Of a DNA stretch of 64,000 nucleotides, positions 34,405-45,300 are shown piece by piece. The translations under genes and the position numbers were made by a program. The first letter of the stretch is position 1. The number at the start of each line of letters is the position of its first letter. The notes beneath the pieces are model-generated. The model saw only the letters and a list, made by a program, of their open reading frames with translations. It did not search any database and was not told where the DNA came from. The DNA is from Porpolomopsis calyptriformis (lineage: Eukaryota; Basidiomycota; Agaricomycetes; Agaricales; Hygrophoraceae), in the NCBI GenBank assembly GCA_951640195.1, contig OX621164.1:1903098-1967097 (forward strand). The letters are read 5' to 3'.

Positions 34405-36311
34405 TCACCCTTGGCAATGATTATTCAGATTGGATGGGAAGCAGGAGAGATAGCGACACCAAGAACATGCTGCAGACTCAGGGTAGTCATCAAAAATCTA
34501 AGCAATACACGAAAGACTCACCCGCATAGGGATTGGATGTGTAAAAGTTACGAGCGAGTGTAACGTATAAAATAATTGCCAACGGTATGGCAATCAGTCT
34601 GAATCCCCACATGACGAACCGCCTCCTTGGCGAGTTAGTGATGACGGGGTAGAAAGTCGTTCCGACAAGTAACCCCATCAAGAAACCTCCTAGGTGAGCT
34701 ACAGGACAAACGTCAGCACGACGGCAGTCACCAAGTTTCTTCGGCTTACCGAAATTGTCAATATCTGCAAAAAGATCAGCATTTCGCCTCAAGGATAAAA
34801 GAGGACAATGGCTCACAAGGAATGTATCCAATAGCGATACCGATAGCAAGCTCGATGGACATGTATACTAGCTGAGAAAGGGTGAACAACAAATGGCGGC
34901 GGGATTCGTTAGGTTCTTTACCCTTGACACAGGTCGGGTGTGATATCTCCAATGAGCAAACAGATCTACCCAGGTCACCTGTAAGAAATGCGATATGTAT
35001 GAATCCATGGAAAAGCCACGAAGGTTGGACCCACGGCCACCGTTCCGAATATCGCTCCACTGGCCCCAACAGAGGGCATCCCCACAAGGGCAAAGTTGCC
35101 GCCCAGCACGTTCCCGAATATCCCTGCAGCAAAATAGGTAATGACAAAACCACCTGAGCCCATCTCCTTCTCAATCTATTGAAGGTTGTTACGATGTCAG
35201 CTTGAGCGGGGGAAAAAATGGAGACGCACTTGAGCTGACAAAATTAGCTGAGCAATCATGTTCAAAAGAATGTGAACCAGGCCAGCATGTAAGAAGATAG
35301 GCGTGATAAACCTGTGGTACAGTGTTACCTCCGACCGAGGTCACAAAAGAAGAATGACCAACCGAAACCATTGGTTTGGGGGACGGTCATGAAACCCTCC
35401 AAATCCGCAAATATCCTCTAGAGAGCATAGACTGACGGGGGGGTTGGCGGTATTATTCAAGCCTTTTATAAAGATTGAGTATTCAACCTTCCAAAAGCAT
35501 CAATGGCCGAGTATATTCTACCTACATCCAAATTCAAGTGTTGCTGGTAGCCCCTCGACCGCCTTCATGCATGGAGGAAAACGCGCGCCCATGTTTATGA
35601 GAGCGCTTTGTGACGGGCCCAGCATAGGATTAACGACAGGCTACAGTAGGGATGAGACGAAAACATACACCGATCAGATTATAACATACCTTGAAAGAAA
35701 ACGGGGAGCCCTGTGCTCGGGCATTGACCACCAACTCGTTGATGAAAACGCCAACCATAGCAGCAGTCAGGGCAAACACTGAACACGTTACGCATTGGTA
35801 GCAGAAGGCGTTAAAAATGAGACGGACTTGCCTACAACGGGGTATTTCTGTCGGCCAATCCCGCGTCTCTTGTCTTCTATTTGTTGTTCCAGAGGATACC
35901 TCCCAGCAGCCATGAATCTAACAAACGGTGAGGCCTCCCCCCCGATAGGCCTCGCACGATTAGGGTCGTAAGGATCAGAGTCGACATAGTCTAACGCCAG
36001 AATGAGTTACAACATGCACTGAGACGATGTTGGACTGATCATACCGAAATCGTCATAACCTTTGGGTTGTTCTACGTCGGCCGCATCGCGCGGCAGTGGC
36101 TTATTTTGTAGTTCGTAGTAAGACGGCTGACCTGTGTTGGAATAGAAGGAACGCCGGTCTCTGTATCCTGTACTCTCCACAATCGTAGAATCAGTTTCAC
36201 CTTGGTCTTCGTTAATGCCTGAAGCCATTCTGAACCGGTGACTGTTGAATTCTCACCTCGCTGGTGGCCGTTGTCGTCATCGTCCATTGAGCGGTACGGC
36301 AGCCCGGTCAT
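34405..36311 (-). CDS. rhomboid-family intramembrane serine protease
   Basis: Polytopic membrane protease. The catalytic serine is in VGASGAIFG (about 35,060) and the catalytic histidine in DNFAHLGGFLMG (about 34,700-34,750), so the Ser-His dyad is intact. The loop-1 region with FITPIFLHAGLVHILLNM is the usual rhomboid WR/H block. The N-terminus is long, hydrophilic and acidic (MTGLPYRSMDDDDNGHQR), as in secretase-type fungal rhomboids. The C-terminus is cysteine-rich (CSWCRYLSCFPSN). About ten introns. Start at 36311. The stop at 34405 is the simplest reading; a further intron from the GTGAGT at 34406 would end near 34,270 and overlap the snoRNA unit antisense, so I do not prefer it. Confidence 0.87.
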
Positions 36312-36673
36312 TGTTACGAAGTGGTGGTTAGATGTTGAGTGAGGCTGAGGCACAGCTTCACCATTCCAATTTTGTCATGCATTCTCGTCCGACACTCCGA
36401 GACGGGCGCTCGCACCCGAATACGAATGACCACACGCTGACGCGCCAGTTCAGTGTAAAGGGGTGGTAGTGAAATGATTGACGAGAATCATTCAAACTAA
36501 AGCTTGCTTCTCCGAGGAGCAGGCATTGCAAAAAAGAGAGATTGAAATGAAAAAGACATCGGAACAGTCTACATGTAGTGTTGTCTGGTTTGCGTAAATA
36601 TACAAGATGAGTACAACTCTTGTCAGATGAAAGTGGTGCAAGAATAAGACGTGGTACCTGTACTCATTAGGAA
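36312..36673. other. intergenic, rhomboid promoter and 3' flank of the DIL gene
   Basis: 362 bases. No ORF, repeat or RNA gene seen. Confidence 0.5.
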
Positions 36674-39600
36674 CTAAAGCCCTATTCCCTCCAGACTTGA
36701 CCTTTTACGTCCGGAAAACTTCCGAGTCAGAGGAGTGATGTGTGGTGCAGCCCTGAGCGTGTCCTGGTAAGCATGTGGATCATCCGAGGGGTATGTTTGT
36801 TGTCCGTCGCTGCTGTCGCTATCACTGTCGTCCAATTCTACAGGCCTGACCCAGCGAGCGGCGGACCCGACACCATCCACCCACTTCAACATGTCCACAC
36901 TTGCTTCCCTAAGTCTCCGATTCCGTGATCGCCATATCATGGCTTCTCGGCTTCGACTGGAACATCTCCGTGTTCCGTCCGCGACCTCAGATTTCTCCCC
37001 ACCTTTGTGACCTGTCGAGAATAGCTTTTCTGGGAGAGCCGACAGCAGGCGAGGTTCCGAAGGGAGATGTAGCGGGAGCATGTATCGCGAATCCAGCAAT
37101 TCGCCGAGAACATTTGGGGGTTTCGACGGCTCCCACGCTGACTTTTCTTGCCCCTTCTCAAATAGCATGTCGATAGTATTTGGTGGGATGTCTGAAGATG
37201 CTGTTGATATTGAAGGCGTAGGTTCCCGAGCGGCAGAAAAATCATTAATCGAGGATGAGACACTCCCTTCAAGGCCGGAATCACGGGTAGCAATCTGTTT
37301 GGTAACAATTAGACCAATACAACTAGAAAAAGAGAACGAATGACCTCCTTCCGGAGAGCTTCGACGCCCAATTTAACCCGGAGCCTTTCCCAATCCTTCT
37401 GTACTTGGCTAAGATACTGAATACACTCGTCGGTCATCCTTCCCTCATTGACTTCAAATTTGTAATCCCGCACAGCGCGTCGCATCTGCACGCCCAAAAT
37501 TAGTTGTGATACATTTATAAATGACTCGGGCTGGCCTGCAGTGGATTGATGCTTTTTAGCCCTTGGATCGTGGCTACAAGATTTGGAAACTCTTGAATAG
37601 ACGAAAGGCACTGCAGGTTTGGTGTGTAAAATGGACATGAAGAGAAGTGAAAGAGATGACATACCTGCAGCCAGTGTAGTAAATCTCTAACGGAGGAAAA
37701 ATGGGATTGAACGCCCTTTGGTAACCCCATAACGTTAACCCATTCTTCTAGTGTACTGACATTCATGGCAATCTGTACCGCCTTCGAACTGAGATGCTGA
37801 TTTAACCAAGCTCGTATTTATAGAATGAGGACCGTACCGGCATAAATATTTTTTGCGGGTAAGAATGCGATTGAATATTTCGCCTGGATGGGTTTGAGTA
37901 ATCTTATGATATGGTGACCAACTGGGAGAGCCTACAGGATGTCCAATACAATACTTGCGACCACAGCTGGGCCGTCAGTACTGGGTTGATGTCTGAGAGC
38001 GTTAAAAATGTATGCAAAGTGGTCAGAAATGACGTAAGGTCAGCAGGCGATGGAGTAGGGGGGGCGTCTGGAAACAAGGATTGTAGAGGTGTTGTCGATG
38101 AACCAGAGCCTGCGCGAGAAAAGCTTTGCCTGAAGGAGGAGAAACTCATTGAGGTCGAATTTGATAGGGTGGACTCAACAGAAGGAGAAGGCGGTCTAAT
38201 TGGATTTATAGATGGGGAAGCTGTACCGTTTCGCAAAGGAGAAGAATTCGCAGAGGTTGGATTGTTTGTCTTTCGCATGCTTGCAAATGGCCGCAGGAAG
38301 GACCACTCCGACTCGAACTGAACTGTCCCAAGTTCAGCCGATTGCGGAGCATAATCTAAGATGGCTGCGTCGAGAAGATGGTCTATTTTTCGTTCCGCAA
38401 ATCGAATGATAAATACTAAAATGATGCTCAGTAGGATTGGACTAGAGTTTGGTTTGAGCCACTTGCCGAAGATTGAATTAATAACTTCCTCGATTATCTC
38501 GAATGAACCTAGCATTTTACAGGCTTCATTGATCGAATTGTCACACTGCATGAAATGAAGCCATAGTGTTGTGTTGTACAACCAAAAAACCAGGCAAGTG
38601 ACGTCTTCGGCTCGGCTCTAGTGAATAAGTGTCTTATCGCCAAATAATATAAATTAGTACCCACAAAAAATGTCACCTCGATTGCGTCTGTAGCAGCAAT
38701 GATGAGATCTTCAAGCCAAGTGTGGTCACATGTCAGCCCAGCAAACCGCGCAAGCAGATATAAAATATTGGCAGGTTGGGCATTTCGTAAGGAAGGTTGA
38801 AAATTAGTGATCAAAGAATCCAATATCTGGGGAAGTAACGGAGGTGAAAAGACAAGCATTGATGAATAATCGACTGGAGGTGTCTAGGCTACGGTTTAAC
38901 ATGTGTGAACTCGCTCGAGCTAATGCAACACTTACGAAAAGATCATCGTCATCATTGTCATCTTCGGAATCCGTCGAAGACGAATCCGAGTGTTCCTCAG
39001 GCCACCATCTGGGGTTGACGTCAAGGACCTTTATCATGTCATCGCGGACACGCTTTTGTCTGCCTTTCCGCTTGGAACGCTGTTCTAGTGACCTTCGTTT
39101 TGCCTCCATCCTTCCACCAGTCCAACCTTCGCCTCGCATGGCTTCCTCTAACAGCAGAGCAACGTCTTCGCGTCCCGGTAGAACTGAATAAGCGGTGATG
39201 ATATCTAGGGCTGTCAGATTTCGGCGAGTTACGGCGAACGGCGAGCATCCATGGGTCATTAGATGTGATATCAAGGTTGGAGGAGAGAACAGAACGGCAT
39301 GGTGAAGAGGGGTCCATCCGGCTACGAGAATGTGTCAAATTCGAAGTATATAAAGGAGATCGTTCGCACCCTTGTCGGGATTGGTATCTGCGCCTTGGGC
39401 GATCAGCAACCGAACACACTCTTCTCTTTCCACATCGCGTTCCGATTCTGCCCCGAAACCATGGATGACATGGGTGATTAACCCTACCCCGTCCTCATCA
39501 CGAATGCTCAGGTCAATGCAAGCTTGAGCGTGACGATCGCCGAGGAGATATGATACTACGGAAAGATCTCCAAACACACAGGCACGAATCAGGCAATGGG

Positions 39601-39730
39601 CCACCAACTCGGTCTTTTGGGATGGAGAAAGCCCGGAATGCGGCGAAAGTAGAGGCGCAATATATCCAGGGGTTGGGTAGAGAGGGTGGAGATCCGGTTC
39701 TGGGGAGAGATCAAGTTGAGGTGAAGACAT
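36674..39730 (-). CDS. ankyrin-repeat and DIL (dilute) domain protein
   Basis: N-terminal ankyrin part: LIRACVFGDLSVVSYLLGD, VRLLIAQGADTNPDKG, WTPLHHAVLFSPPTLISHL and a partial RRNLTALDII repeat. A basic/acidic linker follows (SKRKGRQKRVR, then DSSSTDSEDDNDDDD). The large C-terminal part is a DIL domain, the cargo-binding tail of class V myosins: LVFWLYNTTLWLHFMQ is the diagnostic block (about 38,560), followed by EEVINSIFGKWLKP, QLWSQVLYWTSC, MNVSTLEEWVNVMGLPKG. There is a long S/P-rich insert inside the domain. No motor domain is present. Role probably in polarised transport or actin patches, by inference. About eight introns. Start at 39730 (MSSPQLDLSPEP). Confidence 0.85.
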
Positions 39731-39897
39731 TTGTTGATAGAGCTAAGGGAACTCTGGGCGGTGGTCGGTCATTCACAAGGTTTCAGACCGCGGTTTTCAG
39801 AGATGATACATATCGCTTGGTCGGTTGTGAGACAGGGCGGTGGAGGGTGAAGAGGCTGACGATCGGCCTCATGCCTTAGATAAGAGCTCTCACGATC

Positions 39898-40552
39898 ATG
39901 ACATTTTCAGACAGCGGGCAAGGCTCGTTCTCGAGGGATGGTTCGGGGAGCGGGAGTGAAAGAAGCTCTCGTAACACGGAGGACGAAATTGCAGGAGGGA
40001 AGAGGGCGAAATCCAAGAAGACACTGAAGCGGAAACGTCGCGCTACCGAGCCTTCTGTCTTTGGAGCTGCACTGCACACGCTATTGAATACGGATACACC
40101 GACCACGTTGCCTCTGTCGCTGAAACCATCAATAGCGAAAGAACGGAATGATGAAAGATTGGAGGAGAGAGCGAAAAAAGTGGTGCGGATCGAAAGGAAA
40201 GAAAAAGAGGACAAGGGAAGGATAACGGATGTGATTGGAGGCTGGGGTGCCGAAAGCGAGAGAGTGCTACGGAAGGTTGCTCAGAGAGGCGGTGAGCTCT
40301 TTCGTCTGCCATCGCAGGACTGAATCCCGAGACAGACATCAAGTCGTCAAGCTTTTTAACACGATTCAACAGTCACACTCGACAGTAAGTAACGAGTCGA
40401 AGAGGAGGAGGGCGAAGAAGGATGGGCTCAAAGAAGGTAATCCAGCCTTTCTCAGAGTTTTAAATTTACTGAGGATCACGATCACTCCAGCGACCGTAAA
40501 TCACGATGATTTCTTCGATATGATTCGGTCTGGTGTTGTCTCAACAGCCTAA
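39898..40552 (+). CDS. RRP15: RRP15, pre-60S ribosome biogenesis factor
   Basis: Nucleolar factor for 27S pre-rRNA cleavage. The N-terminus is S/G-rich and then basic (KRAKSKKTLKRKRRATEP). The RRP15 core reads SERVLRKVAQRGVVKLFNTIQQSQ-like text over an intron: donor in GGCG|GTGAGC near 40290, acceptor ATCAAG near 40348. A second intron (GTAATC near 40437 to CTCCAG near 40491) gives the C-terminal HDDFFDMIRSG, typical of the family. Shares a 167-base divergent promoter with the ankyrin-DIL gene. The stop is followed 7 bases later by an inserted inverted-repeat element, so the 3' UTR probably runs through it. Confidence 0.85.
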
Positions 40553-40559
40553 ATTTATA

Positions 40560-40727
40560 CAGTCAACTCTGTGATAACCCATACCTGTGATAACCCATAC
40601 TCTGTAATAACCCATAGGTTTTGCCTTTGACTAAACCTACAAAACACCCTATACTACCTCTCTCAAAACCCATACTCTGTAATAACCCATAGTTTTGGGT
40701 GTTAACAAAGGATGACAGAGTTGACTG
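40560..40727. mobile_element. 168-bp TA-flanked inverted-repeat element (MITE, pogo/Tc1-mariner type)
   Basis: Ends are perfect 13-base inverted repeats CAGTCAACTCTGT (40560-40572) and ACAGAGTTGACTG (40715-40727), each flanked by TA (40558-59 and 40728-29), the target duplication of Tc1/mariner/pogo transposons. The interior has four copies of a TAACCCATA unit: two in tandem with a 16-base period, one right after, and one near the right end. No coding capacity. Termini starting CAGT are known from pogo-like elements, so a non-autonomous member is inferred. Confidence 0.75.
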
Positions 40728-40729
40728 TA

Positions 40730-40745
40730 GTTTTTTTTTTTTTTG
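40730..40745 (+). repeat. poly-T run next to the MITE
   Basis: About 15 T in a row directly after the right terminus of the inverted-repeat element; simple-sequence tract of no known function. Confidence 0.6.
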
Positions 40746-40812
40746 GTGTGACCGGCCCTAAATCATCTGCCATTTAAAATTCGGCGATTGTTGTCCTCCT
40801 CCGTTGTTCATT

Positions 40813-41957
40813 ATGGTTAGTACGTTGCACAAGGGCGTGAAAAGTCTTCACACTCATTCGACCTCTATCTTTGGAAGCCTCCGAAAATAATCGTTCGCAA
40901 GGAGGAATGGGAACGACGTCTGCACGAGGTGCAGGTCACGAAAAAGTGAGCCTCCCATTTTCTATCGTGCTCTCGGATGAACAACAAATGGGAATCTCTC
41001 TGAGTCCTGCGATGAACGAGCGAAGATATTGCATGTATTACCTGATCGTCTTCTTTCTCTTGTCTGATGCTCTTGCCACACTTACCGAGCGCTCTTTGTA
41101 CTCGTCAGTGACTTGAACCGTCTGGTGATGGACTACCTCGTTATCGAAGGCTACAAGTCTGCCGCAGAGGAGTTCAGCCAGGAGGCAAACCTGACCCCTC
41201 CCGTTGATTTCGAGAGCATCGAAACCAGAATGGACATTCGGGAGGCACTTCAGCGCGGTGATGTAGAGGAAGCCATCACGAGAGTTAATGACCTGAACCC
41301 CGAGGTGAGCGGAGAGTTTTATATTCATTCATCTTGTGGGAACAAGGGATTATACGTTTCATGCACCACGCGTAGACCTTCGCGGTCCATGAAGATACCG
41401 GAAACTTCAGTCTTCAATATGATTCGTTCCCCGCATTTTCTGTCGCATTTTCGCCAAGGTCACTCACGTCCTTGCAATAGATTTTGGATACCAACCCAGC
41501 TCTGTACTTTCACATGCAACAACAGAAATTAATCGAATACATCCGACAAGGACGTACAGCCGAGGCACTCTCTTTCGCCCAGGAAGAGCTTGCCCCCCGT
41601 GGAGAAGAGAACCCCGAGTTTCTGACCGAACTCGAACAAACAATGGCCCTGCTCGCGTTTGAGTCCTCTCTGATGGCACCTCCGGAGATATCGGAACTGT
41701 TGTCACCGGCACAGAGAATGAAGACGGCCGGGGAGGTCAACGCAGCTATCCTCGAGAGTCTAAGTCAAGGAAAGGAGGTCAAACTTGTCGGTCTGCTGAA
41801 GCTGTTATACTGGGGGGAGTCGATGTTGGAGGAGCGGGCCGAGTTTCCAAAGGTGAGAGTTTGTTGTCCCCGCCGAAAATAACACCAACGTTCCCTCCAG
41901 GTCGACCTCAACGGTCTCTTTCTAGAGAGGGGAAAGGAAAAGGAAGAAACCGGATAA
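40813..41957 (+). CDS. GID8: GID8, CTLH/GID ubiquitin ligase subunit (LisH-CTLH-CRA protein)
   Basis: Core scaffold of the GID E3 ligase that degrades gluconeogenic enzymes when glucose returns. LisH motif LNRLVMDYLVIEGYKSAAEE (about 41,115); CTLH block REALQRGDVEEAITRVNDL; CRA part LIEYIRQGRTAEALSFAQEE and LEQTMALLAFES. N-terminus IIVRKEEWERRLHEVQVTK is conserved and is spliced to LNRLV. The likely first exon is only the ATG at 40813-40815, with donor GTTAGT and acceptor TTGGAAG, giving MPPKIIVRKEEW. About five introns. Ends VDLNGLFLERGKEKEETG. Confidence 0.87.
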
Positions 41958-42386
41958 CTGAGATGGTGACGTGCGCAGTAGTGTTTCTATGGGAGTCGGT
42001 ATGATGAATTACACTCGTTTTCCTGCTGATGGATCGACCACGCTGGCACTACCGTATCCCAAGGTTGATTGTAGTACAGATTCATTTGTAAAATGTCAAT
42101 TCTCATGGTCGCCATTATCATTCGTCAGCGACTTACCGTGACTGGTCGTGACACATTCATCCCCAGGTGACCCCAACGCTCTTGTATGTTCTGCCCTCTT
42201 CAGCAGCCTTCATCTCTGCTCGATTCCGTCCTCGAGCTCACCATCCTTTCCACATTGTATCGCTAACCAGTCGATCTATCCACCCACTCCTCCCGGTCCT
42301 CTCCATTGTCTGACCTGTTCTCAGATTTATCTAGTCAAATCATCATATTACCCATCTCATATTCACCACTCTACCCCATCTCAGAC
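41958..42386. other. promoter/leader of the MAPKKK gene
   Basis: 429 bases. The last 200 are C/T-rich on the plus strand, typical of a fungal 5' UTR. A plus-strand ORF starting 42148 overlaps the gene start in another frame and is not thought to be translated. Confidence 0.5.
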
Positions 42387-45300
42387 ATGTCTGAGGACAC
42401 AAAGTCGTCCGCCCCAAAGGCTCGCAGGCCTCTTCGCGTCGTCAATCCAGGTCCCGACTCCGGAAGCGATGACGATAAGCCACGGAAGTTCACCACCTAC
42501 CCTAACCCTTCTTCCCAGTATCACCATTCTCTCTCCCGTCCTCCCACCCATGACTCCCACCCCGGTAGAATTTCTGTTTCACGCATAGCCACAAGTCTGC
42601 AAACCGAGACTATCCCTCTATATCTCCCTTCCAAATCGAATCCCAACCTATCTTCCCCCTCTAGCACCAGCTCCCATGCTGTGGCCTCAACTCCTCCTCC
42701 CATCACTCCACTTGCCGATTTACCTGTCGATCCCTCAACCCTAGAGCCATCTGTGATGCACAGCTCTACCGAACGCATCGATGGCCCGCCCTCCCGTTCT
42801 CACATACTCCATTCTCATCCTTATCATCGTAATGGCCACCAACTTCAGTCTCGCCCCCCAGCAAGCTCATCTCCTACTTTCAAACCCGTTCGTCCCAGTC
42901 TTAATTTCTGCCTTCACCAGCGTACTGATCTTCCCCCCAGTCACCGACATCCGCTCCCGAGACATATACCTCTCCCACCAATCCTGCTGCATCTGACAAG
43001 CTCCTAATCGTGGTGACCACTGACTCCGATCGATACATGACCGTGGACATCACCGATGCAAAGAATCCAGCTTGCATACGGGAACGGATCTTTGCCAAAG
43101 TCTGTGTTCTTCGTCGAGTGACCTCTCATATATTGATTTTGACAACTGCAGTTATGCGTGTGGGAAGAAGAGGACCAATCCAAATTTTCAATTTATCAAA
43201 CAGAAATCGGTGCTTTCGCCATCGGAGAAGCCTTGACCGACCAGCGGTTGTTTGACCTCTGTCAAGAACAAGGCGACTCAAAAGGCTCTCTCAAGTTCTT
43301 TGTATCTCATTCTTCCGCCCCAGTCCACGAGGACCTCCCTCATCCCTCCATCTCTGTGTCGCCCACAGTCACTACTATCCCTCCCCCAATCCTTCCATCC
43401 GTTAGCGGTGTCTATGATACATTGCGACCCAACCGTCGCACCGGATCCAGACCGAGCAGCTTGTCCTCTGCTAGCGAAAAGTTTCACCCAGAGGTCTCTG
43501 CTGGCTACGAAGCATCCGTTTCCGACGATCTCGATAACGCTGAGCGAGATAGACCTGCTATTCGTCGGCCTCCACAACATCTCCCTGGGGGGAATCCCCC
43601 TCTTTCTCCTCACAACAACCGCCGACCCAGTGCCCAAATTCCTCGGTCGATATCTCCAATCTCCGCCTCTTTCATTTCTATGTCACCCCCTTCTGGCCAA
43701 ATTACAGATCGCGCTTGGCCTCAATCGATTGAAAGTCCTCCCCTTCGTGACAGATATGGGAAGATTGTACCCACACCTCCGCCCCCGTTGTCCCCAGCTC
43801 ATCACGACTGTATCGCAAAAGATGATAATAACATCACTTTTCCGACGAGGATACCCCACAATCGTACCGGTTCGGATCCCGCCGCTGAACGTGAGCACGT
43901 TCTGCGAGCCTCTGAACTACAGCAGGAACTCCCCCAAAGGCAATATCCCAAACAGTTTGAAGAGAATGGGAAATTTGGCAGACTGGGAGACGGCCTCGCG
44001 GGGAAACGCCAACAAATCGATCCCGACGATGACTTGGATCAGACAGGTCGCGCAGAGTCCTGGGTTGTGGTCCCTCGAGAAAGTTCCCCTCGGGTGAATC
44101 AGGACCAGCCTCTCGCCCCTCAAGAGGGATCGCGTTTCTCGCCACTCGGCAGACCATTCCGCCCACCTCCTAATCATAAATCGCCATCTTTTGTCCGTAA
44201 CTTGGTCATTCCTCCTCTCCCCCGCCATCCTCCTCCACCTCCACCAGTTAGTTCAGGTGACTCTCGGAACTCTCCTCGTCAAGCTGGCCAAGCTGTCCCT
44301 CCGCATTGGACTGTGACATGGAAAAGCGCAGGTAAAGTGCCTCCAAAACCTATCTCCCCCTCCCCTGCGTCATCTAGCCACCCAACCAAACCTATAGATA
44401 AGTCCAAAAGCTTAGGCGACCTCAAGGGTTCAATGTTCAGCCACCATCCGGCCAGTTTGACACCTGGAGACCGCCGTGGTCTGAATCAGCTCCCTATGAG
44501 AGCTAACGGAAACAGTACTGGACTGTATCCTCCCAGCGACAGTTCCCGAGGGCGGGAACTCAATGCCGGATCTGGTCTGCCAAAGTCATTAGAGCCCCAG
44601 CGTGGCAACATGCGTACTCAAGCCTTTCCATCGATCTCTCAAGACTTCAACCAATGGGCACAGAATCCTTATGGTGGTCGTACATTCGTCTCCCCTCCTT
44701 TCGATCCACTTCAAAGACCACTATCTACCACTGGCGATGCGTTAAATGCTCCCTCGGCACAACAAATGCAGAACACGCAACCTTCCACCCAAGACGCGGA
44801 CATTGTCCGACCTCCCCGAACCATACCTCCGAATCAACTTCCTCCTCCGCCAGTCAATCCTAGCAACAGATTCGCTCCCAACGCTATTCCGTCTCAGAGT
44901 GCAGAGGCTAAAGGGAATGATTCTTCTCGTCTGCCCCCCTACAGCCCTGCCAGTCCCCGATCCAATCTTCCTCGAGAAAGGCACGGTGGCTTTTCAGAAG
45001 CATCCTCGTCGACTGTTGGTAAAGCTCCACCTCGCGCAAGCTCCCACCAGGAAAAAGCCGAGGAATCCTCGATTCACGAGTCAACCTTGAGACAAGAAGA
45101 TCATGGCTGGATCGTCCGAATGCTGGACGGCACCTCTACCAATGAGAGCACTCTGATACAAACGTCTACATCGGATAAATCTGTCTCTACTTTGACACTC
45201 ACGGTCCCTTCAATCAAGCCTCAGTCTGGCGATTTGTCTTCGTTAACTGACCAACTGTCGCCTCCACCTGATGATGACTCTGAGAGTGATAGAGATCGCG

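Larger units (their letters stand above)
33600..34430 (+). ncRNA. probable spliced non-coding host transcript of box C/D snoRNAs
   Basis: No convincing ORF in this interval, but ordered splice-like signals on the plus strand. Donors: GTGAGT at 33606, GTCGGT at 33791, GTGAGG at 33989, GTAACA at 34257. Acceptors: TTTACAG ending 33762, CCTCAG ending 33946, a pyrimidine-rich CCACCAG ending 34151, and a less certain AG at 34369 or 34428. Each of the four predicted introns holds one C/D snoRNA-like unit. In introns 1 and 2 the D box lies 51 and 53 bases before the acceptor, the spacing favoured for intron-encoded C/D snoRNAs. Exons are short and lack coding potential, like UHG-type host genes. Promoter probably shared with STS1 (33,443-33,600). 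Exact ends are guesses. Confidence 0.6.

Noticed and set aside
39550..39879. Plus-strand ORF opposite the ankyrin-DIL first exon
   Set aside because: Antisense shadow; the minus frame has ankyrin motifs.
42148..42588. ORF of 146 codons in the MAPKKK leader
   Set aside because: Proline/serine text of low complexity produced by C/T-rich leader; it overlaps the true start in another frame.
43278..44228. Several minus-strand ORFs of 70-120 codons inside the MAPKKK gene
   Set aside because: Shadows of the proline-rich coding frame on the other strand.
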